From Gemmatimonadota bacterium (GTDB lineage: Bacteria > Gemmatimonadota > Gemmatimonadetes > Palauibacterales > Palauibacteraceae): DNA of 6,889 bases. Under the pieces are notes generated by a model. That model was not told where the DNA came from. It ran no database searches and was given only the letters and a program-made list of their open reading frames with translations. The stretch spans positions 1 through 6,889 of the forward strand of contig JARFPW010000027.1 of assembly GCA_029288095.1 (NCBI GenBank), given 5' to 3'. The translations under genes and the position numbers were made by a program. This document shows, piece by piece, positions 1 to 6,210 of the stretch (its first letter is position 1; each line of letters opens with the position of its first letter).

Positions 1-1200
1 TACAAGGAAGGCGCCCGCGGCGACGAAGTGGACGAGAAGCTGTCGTGGTTCCGGCAGGTGCTCGAGTGGCAGCAGGAGACCCACGAGCCGGAAGAGTTCC
101 TCGAGTTCCTGCGGATCGAGCTGTTCCAGGACGAGATCTTCGTGTTCACCCCGGCAGGTGACGTGAAGCAGCTGCCGCGCGGCGCCACGCCGATTGACTT
201 CGCGTTCGCCGTGCATACGGAAGTGGGCAATCGCTGCGCCGGCGCGAAGGTGAACGGACGGATCGCCCCACTCTCCCGGGCGCTGAAGAACGGTGACACC
301 GTGGAGATTCTCACGTCGGACAGCCAGCGACCGAATCGCGACTGGCTTGGCTTCGTGCGGACGAGCCGGGCGCGCCACCGGATCCGCAATTGGATCCGCG
401 ACGAGGAACACGACTCCGCGGCACAGCTTGGAAAGGACATCCTCACCCGCGAGTGGCGACGTCGGAAGGCCAAGCCGACCGATGCGGAGCTGGAGTTGGC
501 GGCGCAGAAGCTGAGCATCCGCGGCGGGGTCGACGGCCTGTACGCGACGGTCGGGCGGGGAGACATCGGGATCGCGAAGGTCGTACGCGCCGTGCTCGGC
601 GGCCAGGAAGAAGAGGAGGCGACGGAGCGGACGACGACGCCGCTGTCGAAACTGGTGCGCCGCGTCTGGGCCACGCCGAAGGGCGTGAAGATCCAGGGCA
701 TGGACAATTTGATGGTTCGGTATTCGCAATGTTGTCAACCAGTCCCGGGCGATAAGGTAATGGGATACATCACCGTTGGTCGCGGGATCTCGATCCACCG
801 TCGCGACTGCCCGAACGTGTTGAGTCTGCCCAACCTTCCCGAGCGTCGCGTAGTGATCGATTGGGGCACCGACGTTGAACAGCGGTTCCTGGTTCGCATC
901 GTGATGGAGGGGACGGATCGCCACGGTCTGTTCGCGGACATCGCCCGTGCCGTGAGCGACACGGGAACCAACATCCAGTCGGCGAGCATCACGACCGTCG
1001 AGGGGGGAATGCAGGGCCAGTTCGTAGTCGAGGTGGAGAACCTGGGACACCTCAAGAAGGTGCTGCGCCAGATCCGGCGCGTGAAAGGTGTGCTGGCCGT
1101 CGAGCGGAAGGAGAGCTTCGGGGACAGCGACCTCACGCTGGCCGGCGGGAGCAGCGACCGGAACGAGCAACTTCCGGAAGAGCAGCTCCCGGAGGACTAG
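1..1200 (+). CDS. rel: RelA/SpoT-family (p)ppGpp synthetase/hydrolase, C-terminal part (5' truncated)
   Basis: This is the C-terminal 399 residues of a long RelA/SpoT homologue, which makes and/or degrades the alarmone (p)ppGpp in the stringent response. The frame is open from base 1 and begins with YKEG, followed by a helical 'LSWFRQVLEWQQE' stretch typical of the end of the synthetase domain, so the start codon and both catalytic domains lie off the contig. In window residues, the TGS domain spans about 44-103 (DEIFVFTPAGDVKQLPRGAT, then IDFAFAVHTEVG). A helical segment follows. The conserved-cysteine/zinc-finger-like domain is at about 235-275, with YSQCCQPVPGD (C244, C245) and HRRDCPN (H266, C270). 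An ACT domain spans about 295-368. In the family these domains bind the ribosome and uncharged tRNA and control the catalytic half. The tail ends in a tandem pentapeptide, EQLPE twice (1165-1194). Whether the enzyme is bifunctional (Rel/SpoT) or synthetase-only (RelA) cannot be decided without the N-terminus; a bifunctional Rel is usual outside Beta- and Gammaproteobacteria. Its stop codon overlaps that of the converging lipoprotein gene. Confidence 0.95.
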   Translation, partial: YKEGARGDEVDEKLSWFRQVLEWQQETHEPEEFLEFLRIELFQDEIFVFTPAGDVKQLPRGATPIDFAFAVHTEVGNRCAGAKVNGRIAPLSRALKNGDTVEILTSDSQRPNRDWLGFVRTSRARHRIRNWIRDEEHDSAAQLGKDILTREWRRRKAKPTDAELELAAQKLSIRGGVDGLYATVGRGDIGIAKVVRAVLGGQEEEEATERTTTPLSKLVRRVWATPKGVKIQGMDNLMVRYSQCCQPVPGDKVMGYITVGRGISIHRRDCPNVLSLPNLPERRVVIDWGTDVEQRFLVRIVMEGTDRHGLFADIARAVSDTGTNIQSASITTVEGGMQGQFVVEVENLGHLKKVLRQIRRVKGVLAVERKESFGDSDLTLAGGSSDRNEQLPEEQLPED

Positions 1201-1207
1201 TCTGCTC
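1180..1207. terminator. Possible weak bidirectional stem-loop at the convergent rel/lipoprotein junction
   Basis: GAGCAG (1180-1185) is exactly complementary in inverted orientation to CTGCTC (1202-1207), leaving a 16-nt loop that contains the shared CTAG stop palindrome. A symmetrical hairpin between converging genes could end transcription in both directions. No T-tract is visible on either strand, the stem is only 6 bp, and part of it is explained by the EQLPE codon repeat at the end of rel. It may be coincidental. Confidence 0.2.
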
Positions 1208-1808
1208 CGCCCACCTCCGCAATCTGCCGGTCGAGCTCCGCGATGTCGTCTTCCAACCCCTTGATCCTGTCGAGCACTATCTGCGATTCCGGATCGAGGC
1301 GAACCATCGCGGCGACCACCGCGTCCTGCAGTTCGAAGAACGTCGTGGCTACCGCGGGATCCTCGAGCGCCGCAGACTGAATCGGCCGCATCGCCCGTTC
1401 GAGTTCCGCGAGCTCGCGCCCCACCGCCGTGCGCTCACCGGCCGGCGGAGGTGCCTCGCCGGGTTGGAGCGCCACCGGGCCCGACAGCCGTTCGAGATCG
1501 GAACCGACCGCGAGAGCCCGGTCGAGCATCGCCTCCGCCTCGGGATCGAGCTCGATCATCTTCGCGCGCAGGACGTCGTAGAAGCGATCCTGGACCTCGA
1601 CCACTTCCGGCTCCGAGAGCGCCTGCGCTTGCACCGATCGAATCTGATTCTGGACCGACACGTACTGGATGACCATCTGCTCGCGGCGCTGCTCCAGCGC
1701 ACGTCGCTGCTCCGCACGCTCCTGCGCGCCGTCATCGCACGCCGCGATTCCACCTGCGACCAGCACTGCGGCGGCCAGGTGCCAGGAACCGCGCCACCGG
1801 ATGTGCAT
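1197..1808 (-). CDS. Predicted lipoprotein with two copies of a ~53-residue helical module; function unknown
   Basis: This is a 203-residue protein that I do not recognise. The chosen ATG (1808) gives a lipoprotein signal peptide: a short basic n-region (MHIRWRGSWH), a hydrophobic core (LAAAVLVAGGIAA) and a lipobox IAA-C with the cysteine at residue 24. A longer reading from 1934 would bury the signal peptide behind 42 unlikely Arg/Pro-rich residues and leave only 10 nt to uvrB. A GGGGGAG stretch lies 13 nt upstream of the ATG, slightly far for a ribosome-binding site. After C24 the protein is charged and probably helical (many E, R, Q, A and L). Residues 56-108 align without gaps to residues 140-192, with 18 of 53 identical and a shared core of a Pro, an A-x-M or A-M pair and L-DPE-x4-LDR. 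The copies are joined by a Pro/Gly-rich linker (111-124). The protein should be exported and lipid-anchored. D at +2 would favour inner-membrane retention under the E. coli rule, but that rule may not apply here. It is transcribed towards rel and divergently from uvrB. Confidence 0.8.
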   Translation of the reverse strand: MHIRWRGSWHLAAAVLVAGGIAACDDGAQERAEQRRALEQRREQMVIQYVSVQNQIRSVQAQALSEPEVVEVQDRFYDVLRAKMIELDPEAEAMLDRALAVGSDLERLSGPVALQPGEAPPPAGERTAVGRELAELERAMRPIQSAALEDPAVATTFFELQDAVVAAMVRLDPESQIVLDRIKGLEDDIAELDRQIAEVGGAD

Positions 1809-1944
1809 TCGTTTCAAGCGACTCCCCCGACCATAACTGGGCTTCGGCGGTCTTGTACACGGCTTCGGAAGGTGCCAACGTGGACGTCGCTCGGGGACGC
1901 GGCAAGCGTGTGCGTCTCCTCCCGTTGCCCACACGTGCGACCCG
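1809..1944. promoter_or_regulatory. Divergent intergenic region between the lipoprotein gene and uvrB
   Basis: These 136 bp should hold the start signals for two divergent transcripts. The only A+T-rich island is at 1830-1837 (accataac). On the minus strand it reads TATGGT (1835-1830), a 4/6 match to a sigma-70 -10 element. TGTACA (1859-1854), a 4/6 match to -35, lies 18 nt further upstream. A start point set by this pair would fall so close to the gene that the mRNA leader would be under 20 nt. On the plus strand the same island reads CATAAC, a possible -10 for uvrB, but I see no good -35. A CACGTG palindrome lies at 1932-1937. No LexA-type box (CTG-N10-CAG or GAAC-N4-GTTC) was found, so there is no visible SOS control of uvrB. 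uvrB has no clear Shine-Dalgarno sequence before its ATG. Confidence 0.3.
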
Positions 1945-3984
1945 ATGAATACGTTCGATCTCCAGCTTCCGTTCGAGCCGACGGGCGATCAGCCCGAGGC
2001 CATCCGCGACCTCGCGGAGGGGATCGAATCCGGCCGCCGCCGGCAGACGCTCCTCGGCGTCACCGGGAGCGGCAAGACGGTGACTATGGCGGGAATGATC
2101 GCCGCCACGGGCCGGCCGACGCTGGTGATGAGCCACAACAAGACGCTGGCCGCCCAGGTATACGGAGAGTTGAAGCAGTTCTTTCCCGCCAACGCCGTCG
2201 AGTACTTCATCTCGTACTACGACTACTACCAGCCCGAGGCCTACGTCCCGTCCACGGACACGTACATCGAGAAGGACGCCTCCATCAACGATGACATCGA
2301 ACGGCTGCGGCTGCGCACGACCTCGTCGCTGATGGAGCGCCGGGACGTCGTCGTCGTCGCCTCGGTGTCGGCGATTTACGGCCTCGGCGATCCGCGCGCG
2401 ATCCGGGCGATGATGCTGACGCTGAACGTGGGGCAGCGGATCTCCCGTCGGGACATCCTGCAGAGCCTGGTCGGCATCCAGTATCGTCGGAACGATTTCG
2501 ATCTCAACCGCGGCACGTTTCGCGTCCGCGGAGACGTGATCGAGGTGCTGCCGGCGTACGAGGAACAGGCAGTGCGCATCGAGCTGTTCGGGGACCTGGT
2601 CGAGCGGATTACCAAGATCGATGCCCTCACCGGTGCAACGATTTCCCGTCTCGATACCACGGCCGTGTTCCCCGCTACCCACTACGCCATCGAGCAAGAC
2701 CGGCTGGCCCACGCCGTCGACGGAATCCTCACCGAACTCGAGCATCGGCTGTTCGAGTTCCGGAAGGAGGGTCTGCTCCTCGAGGCACAGCGACTCGAAA
2801 CGCGCACGAAGTTCGATGTCGAGATGCTGCGCGAGATGGGGTTCTGTCCAGGAATCGAGAACTACTCGCGCTACTTCGATGGTCGCGAACCCGGAGAGCG
2901 GCCGTACTGCCTGCTCGACTACTTCCCGGACGATTTCGTGATGATCGTCGATGAGTCGCACGTATCCGTGCCTCAACTCGGCGCGATGTATGCGGGCGAT
3001 CGCAGTCGCAAGACGACGCTCGTCGAGCACGGCTTTCGCCTTCCGTCGGCGCTCGACAATCGGCCACTGAGCTTCGAGGAGTGGGAGGAGGCGGTTCCAC
3101 AGGCGCTGTTCGTGAGCGCGACCCCGGGACCCTACGAGCTCAGCAAGAGCGGCGGGGTTGTCGTGGAGCAGCTTATCCGCCCGACCGGCTTGCTCGATCC
3201 GAGAGTGGACGTGCGCCCGGTGACGAACCAGGTGGATGATCTGCTGGAAGAAATTCGGCTGCGCACGCGGCGGCGTGAGCGCGTGCTCGTGACGACGCTG
3301 ACCAAGCGGATGGCCGAAGACCTGGCCGAATACCTGGACGCGCGGGGCGTGCGGGTGAGGTATCTGCACAGCGACATCCCGACGATCGAGCGCGTCGAGA
3401 TCCTCCGCGATCTGCGGCTCGGCACCTTCGATGTGCTCGTCGGCATCAACCTGCTGCGCGAGGGCCTCGATCTTCCCGAAGTCTCGCTCGTGGCGGTGCT
3501 CGACGCGGACAAGGAAGGCTTTCTGCGGTCCGAGACCTCGCTCGTGCAGACGATCGGCCGGGCCGCGCGGAACCTCAACGGGACGGCCGTCCTGTACGCG
3601 GACCGGATGACGGGGTCGATGCAGCGCGCGATCGACGAAACGAATCGCCGTCGGGAGACCCAGGCCGTCTACAACGCGGAGCACGGGATCGAGCCGCGGT
3701 CGATTCAGAAGTCGGTCCGCGAGATACGCTTCACCACGGCGGTCGCCGACGCCCGCACGGAAGCACCCGCCGAAGACAAGGGCCGGGTCGCCGAGACCGT
3801 GTCCGCCTACGAAGGGCGGCACGGGGCCGATCTGGTCGCCGCTATCGAGGAGGAGATGCGCCAGGCCGCCGCGGAGCTCGACTTCGAGCGGGCCGCCCGG
3901 CTGCGCGACCAGCTGTTCGAGGTGCGGGCCGAACTCGACACGGCCGAGTCCGCGGCGTCGGAGCCCCGGGGGTCGAGCGCGTGA
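1945..3984 (+). CDS. uvrB: Excinuclease ABC subunit UvrB
   Basis: UvrB is the damage-verification helicase of nucleotide excision repair. UvrA loads it on damaged DNA, and it then recruits UvrC for the two incisions. At 679 residues it matches the usual length (about 670). Visible motifs, in order: the N-terminal PFEPTGDQPEAI; Walker A GVTGSGKT (38-45); SHNKTLAAQ (63-71); the tyrosine-rich damage-probing hairpin YYDYYQPEAYVP (91-102); the UvrA-interaction domain, roughly 155-250; Walker B DESH (336-339); FVSATPG; helicase domain 2 with LREGLDLPEV; and motif VI QTIGRAARN (535-543). The C-terminal UVR domain (about 630-665), a helical hairpin that contacts UvrC, includes LDFERAARLRDQL. All key residues are present, so it should be active. 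ATG 1945 places the N-terminal motif where the family has it. The stop overlaps the tsaE start by 4 nt (GTGA), which suggests translational coupling. uvrA and uvrC are not in the window. Confidence 0.98.
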   Translation: MNTFDLQLPFEPTGDQPEAIRDLAEGIESGRRRQTLLGVTGSGKTVTMAGMIAATGRPTLVMSHNKTLAAQVYGELKQFFPANAVEYFISYYDYYQPEAYVPSTDTYIEKDASINDDIERLRLRTTSSLMERRDVVVVASVSAIYGLGDPRAIRAMMLTLNVGQRISRRDILQSLVGIQYRRNDFDLNRGTFRVRGDVIEVLPAYEEQAVRIELFGDLVERITKIDALTGATISRLDTTAVFPATHYAIEQDRLAHAVDGILTELEHRLFEFRKEGLLLEAQRLETRTKFDVEMLREMGFCPGIENYSRYFDGREPGERPYCLLDYFPDDFVMIVDESHVSVPQLGAMYAGDRSRKTTLVEHGFRLPSALDNRPLSFEEWEEAVPQALFVSATPGPYELSKSGGVVVEQLIRPTGLLDPRVDVRPVTNQVDDLLEEIRLRTRRRERVLVTTLTKRMAEDLAEYLDARGVRVRYLHSDIPTIERVEILRDLRLGTFDVLVGINLLREGLDLPEVSLVAVLDADKEGFLRSETSLVQTIGRAARNLNGTAVLYADRMTGSMQRAIDETNRRRETQAVYNAEHGIEPRSIQKSVREIRFTTAVADARTEAPAEDKGRVAETVSAYEGRHGADLVAAIEEEMRQAAAELDFERAARLRDQLFEVRAELDTAESAASEPRGSSA

Positions 3985-4475
3985 GCGCGTCTAAGAGCAC
4001 CGGCATCGGCCTTCCTCTAGACGAGGGTCGCCTCGAGGCGTGGGGAGAGGCAGTCGGACGCGCGGCGGGCGAGGCGCGCGTGTTCGTCGCACTGTACGGA
4101 GAGCTCGGGGCGGGGAAGTCCACGCTTGCCAGAGCGGCCTGCCGGGGACTCGGCGTGGAGGGTCCCGTACCGAGCCCGACGTTTACGCTCGTCAACGTGC
4201 ACCGTGCGCGCGACGGCGTCGTGTACCACGCCGATCTGTATCGAATCGTCGCGAAGGACGCGGGCGGTCTGGCGGCGACCCTCGTCGATACCGGGTGGCC
4301 GGATCTGCTGCAGGCCGACGGACCGGTGTTCGTCGAATGGGCCGACCGGGCGGGCGACTGGTTGCCGGACGATCGATGGGACATTCGCCTCGGGTTCGCC
4401 GAGGATCCGGACGTCCGAATCGTGTCGGGGTCAGCCCTCGGCGGGGCACCGCCGCTCCCGGAGTTTCCGTGCTGA
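3981..4475 (+). CDS. tsaE: tRNA t6A biosynthesis ATPase TsaE
   Basis: TsaE (YjeE family) is a small cytoplasmic P-loop ATPase. It works with TsaB and TsaD to attach threonylcarbamoyl to A37 of ANN-decoding tRNAs, and its ATP hydrolysis is needed to reset the TsaBD complex. The 164-residue product is close to the family's usual ~150-160. It shows Walker A GELGAGKST (40-48), the switch-like SPTFTLVN (65-72), HADLYRI (83-89, whose Asp corresponds to the conserved metal/ATP-site residue) and FVEWADR (117-123), all in the standard order. The C-terminal ~25 residues are Gly/Pro-rich and unlike the core. The GTG start at 3981 lies inside the uvrB stop (GTGA), so translation probably continues from uvrB ribosomes. 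The 3' end overlaps tsaB by 7 nt. The start is inferred from this coupling; other starts a few codons inside cannot be excluded. Confidence 0.95.
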   Translation: MSASKSTGIGLPLDEGRLEAWGEAVGRAAGEARVFVALYGELGAGKSTLARAACRGLGVEGPVPSPTFTLVNVHRARDGVVYHADLYRIVAKDAGGLAATLVDTGWPDLLQADGPVFVEWADRAGDWLPDDRWDIRLGFAEDPDVRIVSGSALGGAPPLPEFPC

Positions 4476-5158
4476 CACTGGCCCTCGATACGAGCACTCG
4501 TGAGGGGAGCGTTGCGCTCGGGGAGGCGGGCGTCGTGCTCGGTGAACGCACGTTGTCGGTCAGCGCCACCCATTCAGAGACGGTTCTGCCGGCCATCGAT
4601 CAGGTGCTCGAGGAGGCGGGTCGTCCGGTGAGCGGCCTCGGGGCCGTGGTCGTCGGGTCCGGTCCGGGGTCGTTCACCGGCGTCCGGATCGCGGCTGCGC
4701 TGGCGCGCGGCATCTGCTTCCCGCGCGGCACCCCGTTGTTCGCCTACTCCAGTCTCGCCGCAATCGCGGTAGACGCAGCGGACGCTGTGGATGAGCCGGA
4801 TGCGCGGATCTGCGCCCTGCTCGACGCGCGGCGCGACCAGGTGTACGCCGGCGGCTACCGGATCGGATCAGACTTCGAGGAGCTGTTCGGGCCTATCGCC
4901 GGCTCCCTCGTGGCGATTCTCGCCGACCTGGACATCGCGACCTGGACATTCGCGGGGGTCCTTCCCGAACCGCTGCGCGAAGCCGTCCTGCAGGCAGGCG
5001 GCCGGTTGCTGCCGCCGGAGCGCGGTCGCCCGCGGGCCTCGGCGCTGCTGCACCTGGCCTGGACGGTGCCCCAGGCAGGGCGGGTGGCAGATCCCGCAAG
5101 TTGGGAGCCCGCGTACGTGCGCGCGTCGTCGGCCGAGCGCCGCGTCGGAGACGCCTGA
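4469..5158 (+). CDS. tsaB: tRNA t6A biosynthesis protein TsaB
   Basis: TsaB (YeaZ) is an ASKHA-fold, catalytically inactive paralogue of TsaD that forms the scaffold of the TsaB-TsaD-TsaE complex for t6A37 on tRNA. The GTG start at 4469 gives MLTLALDTST, the family's hallmark N-terminus, and a 229-residue protein, matching the usual ~230. GGAG at 4460-4463 lies 5 nt before it, a good ribosome-binding site embedded in tsaE. The diagnostic motif SGPGSFTG (64-71) is followed by VRIAAALARGI, and the central region has ALLDARRDQVY. As is normal for TsaB, the metal-binding histidines of TsaD are absent. The frame is open far upstream of 4469, but that part is out-of-frame tsaE sequence and should not be included. 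The gene overlaps tsaE by 7 nt and is followed after 1 nt by rimI, as in many bacteria. tsaD is not in the window. Confidence 0.95.
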   Translation: MLTLALDTSTREGSVALGEAGVVLGERTLSVSATHSETVLPAIDQVLEEAGRPVSGLGAVVVGSGPGSFTGVRIAAALARGICFPRGTPLFAYSSLAAIAVDAADAVDEPDARICALLDARRDQVYAGGYRIGSDFEELFGPIAGSLVAILADLDIATWTFAGVLPEPLREAVLQAGGRLLPPERGRPRASALLHLAWTVPQAGRVADPASWEPAYVRASSAERRVGDA

Positions 5159-5159
5159 C

Positions 5160-5639
5160 GTGCTGGACGCCCGGTCGGGACTCGTACTGCGCTCGATGCG
5201 CCTGTCCGATCTGCCGAGTGTACTCCACAGCGAGCGACGATCGTTCTCGATTCCGTGGCAGGAAGCCACGTTTCGCGGCCTCCTGCGCCGCCGCAGTTCC
5301 GCTCTACTGGTGGCCGAGGATGGCGGAGAGCTGGTCGGATACGCGGTTCTGTGGTTCGCGGCGGAGGAGGCGGAGCTGGGCGACATCGCGGTGCTTCCCG
5401 AGGAACGGAATCGGGGCCTCGGAAGGTGGATCCTCGAGGGTGCGTTGCGGGAGGCCAGCCGTCGCGGAGCCAGGCAGGTCTACCTCGAGGTGCGCGCCAG
5501 TAACGCCGATGCCCGCCGTCTATATGAGAAGGCGGGCTTCGCGACGGTGGGGACGCGGCCCTCCTACTACTCGGAACCCGTAGAAGATGCGATTCTCATG
5601 ACGCGGCAACTGGATACTCCCGAGGACTCTGATTCATAG
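5160..5639 (+). CDS. rimI: Ribosomal-protein-alanine N-acetyltransferase RimI (GNAT)
   Basis: This GNAT-fold enzyme transfers acetyl from acetyl-CoA to a protein N-terminus; in enterobacteria the substrate is Ala1 of ribosomal protein S18. The 159-residue product is near the family length (about 150). It has the N-terminal pattern MRLSDLPSVLHSERRSFSIPW, a beta-4 strand plus acetyl-CoA loop DIAVLPEERNRGLGR (75-89, with R-x-x-G-x-G at 83-88), and YLEVRASNADARRLYEKAGF (108-127). E110 and Y122 align with the catalytic base and acid described for Salmonella RimI (E103 and Y115, the same 12-residue spacing). The C-terminal part has the usual RPSYYSEPVEDAILM. GTG 5160 is chosen because GGAG (5147-5150) lies 9 nt upstream and the start follows the tsaB stop after 1 nt. 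The adjacency to tsaB supports RimI over other GNATs. The true substrate in this organism is unknown, and some RimI homologues acetylate several proteins. Confidence 0.9.
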   Translation: MLDARSGLVLRSMRLSDLPSVLHSERRSFSIPWQEATFRGLLRRRSSALLVAEDGGELVGYAVLWFAAEEAELGDIAVLPEERNRGLGRWILEGALREASRRGARQVYLEVRASNADARRLYEKAGFATVGTRPSYYSEPVEDAILMTRQLDTPEDSDS

Positions 5640-5654
5640 GGTGCCGGGGGTCCG

Positions 5655-5683
5655 TTGACAGGGTTCCACAGGCGGGTCAGGTT
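5655..5683 (+). promoter_or_regulatory. Candidate ssb promoter (perfect -35, weak -10)
   Basis: A perfect sigma-70 -35 hexamer TTGACA sits at 5655-5660 in the 114-bp gap before ssb. At the ideal 17-nt spacing the -10 position (5678-5683) reads CAGGTT, which keeps only A2 and T6 of the consensus. TAGGCT (5691-5696) resembles a -10 better but is 30 nt away. The exact TTGACA in a GC-rich gap makes a promoter plausible. It would let ssb and the LysM gene be expressed apart from the uvrB-rimI cluster. Confidence 0.35.
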
Positions 5684-5699
5684 GCGGGATTAGGCTTGC

Positions 5700-5725
5700 C
5701 GGACGGCGTTTCGGCTCGCCGCCCG
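5700..5725 (+). other. GC-rich stem-loop in the rimI-ssb gap
   Basis: Bases 5700-5708 (cggacggcg) pair with 5717-5725 (cgccgcccg) at eight of nine positions, with one A·C mismatch (5703/5722) and an 8-nt loop (tttcggct). No T-tract follows, so it is not a textbook intrinsic terminator. It could slow or end transcription from rimI, or sit in the leader of the ssb mRNA 28 nt before the ATG. The pairing is read directly from the sequence; any role is inference. Confidence 0.35.
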
Positions 5726-5753
5726 ACCGCAAACGCATCATCAGAGGACGGCC

Positions 5754-6197
5754 ATGTCGCGATCGCTGAACAAGGCGCAACTCATCGGAAACCTCGGCGC
5801 CGATCCTGAAGTCCGCAGCACGACGAGCGGTACCCGCGTAGCCACCCTGTCCATCGCCACCTCGCGCCGCTGGAACGATCGGCAGGGACAGCAACAGGAA
5901 AAGACGGAATGGCATCGCGTCGTGTGCTGGGACAAGCTGGCCGAAATCTGTGAGCGCTTCCTCAAGCGTGGTGATCGCGTCTACGTGGAGGGGTCGATCG
6001 AATACCGGCAGTGGGAGGGCCAGGACGGCCAGACGAAATACACGACGGAGATCCGGGCGCGGGAGTTGATCATGCTCGGAGGGCGGGACGGCGGGGGCGA
6101 AGCTCCGCGGGCCCGCAGCAGCAGCACGGCATCGTCCGGCGACTTCTCCGAGTTCAGCAACGAGTCGCTCGCCGGTGAAGACGATCTCCCGTTCTGA
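5754..6197 (+). CDS. ssb: Single-stranded DNA-binding protein SSB
   Basis: SSB coats single-stranded DNA during replication, repair and recombination and recruits partner proteins through its acidic tail. The 147-residue protein has one OB fold (about 1-110) starting with SRSLNKAQLIGNLGADPEVR, with GTRVATLSIATSRRW, the aromatic TEWHRVVCWDKLAEI (51-65; W53 corresponds to the stacking Trp54 of E. coli SSB) and GDRVYVEGSIEYRQW. A disordered Gly/Ser/Ala-rich linker (about 111-140) leads to the tip EDDLPF, a conservative variant of the canonical DDIPF partner-binding hexapeptide. The single OB fold implies the usual homotetramer. AGAGGA (5743-5748) lies 5 nt before ATG 5754. The gene stands apart from rimI by 114 bp with its own candidate promoter and is followed closely by the LysM gene. 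Unlike in many bacteria, it is not flanked by rpsF and rpsR, the S6 and S18 genes. Confidence 0.97.
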   Translation: MSRSLNKAQLIGNLGADPEVRSTTSGTRVATLSIATSRRWNDRQGQQQEKTEWHRVVCWDKLAEICERFLKRGDRVYVEGSIEYRQWEGQDGQTKYTTEIRARELIMLGGRDGGGEAPRARSSSTASSGDFSEFSNESLAGEDDLPF

Positions 6198-6210
6198 GTG
6201 AGGTCCGGAC

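Noticed and set aside
1809..1934. N-terminal extension of the lipoprotein to an ATG at 1934
   Set aside because: It would hide a clear signal peptide and lipobox, leave 10 nt to uvrB, and has an Arg/Pro/Cys composition unlike the rest of the protein.
1809..1960. LexA/SOS operator upstream of uvrB
   Set aside because: No CTG-N10-CAG or GAAC-N4-GTTC was found. The nearest likeness, GAATACGTTC at the start of the uvrB coding region, has a 2-nt spacer and does not fit.
1464..2294. A plus-strand open frame running through the lipoprotein gene into uvrB
   Set aside because: It overlaps two better-supported genes, in antisense and in a different frame, and its translation is a low-complexity Arg/Pro/His-rich shadow.
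1732..3822. A 696-codon open frame on the minus strand, antisense to uvrB
   Set aside because: It is rich in Arg, His, Val and Asp, lacks recognisable motifs and lies opposite a fully intact uvrB. Long antisense frames are common in GC-rich genes with strong third-position bias.
4040..4468. Upstream extension of the tsaB frame
   Set aside because: This part is the out-of-frame reading of tsaE. The family N-terminus LTLALDTS begins exactly at the GTG at 4469, which has a well-placed GGAG.
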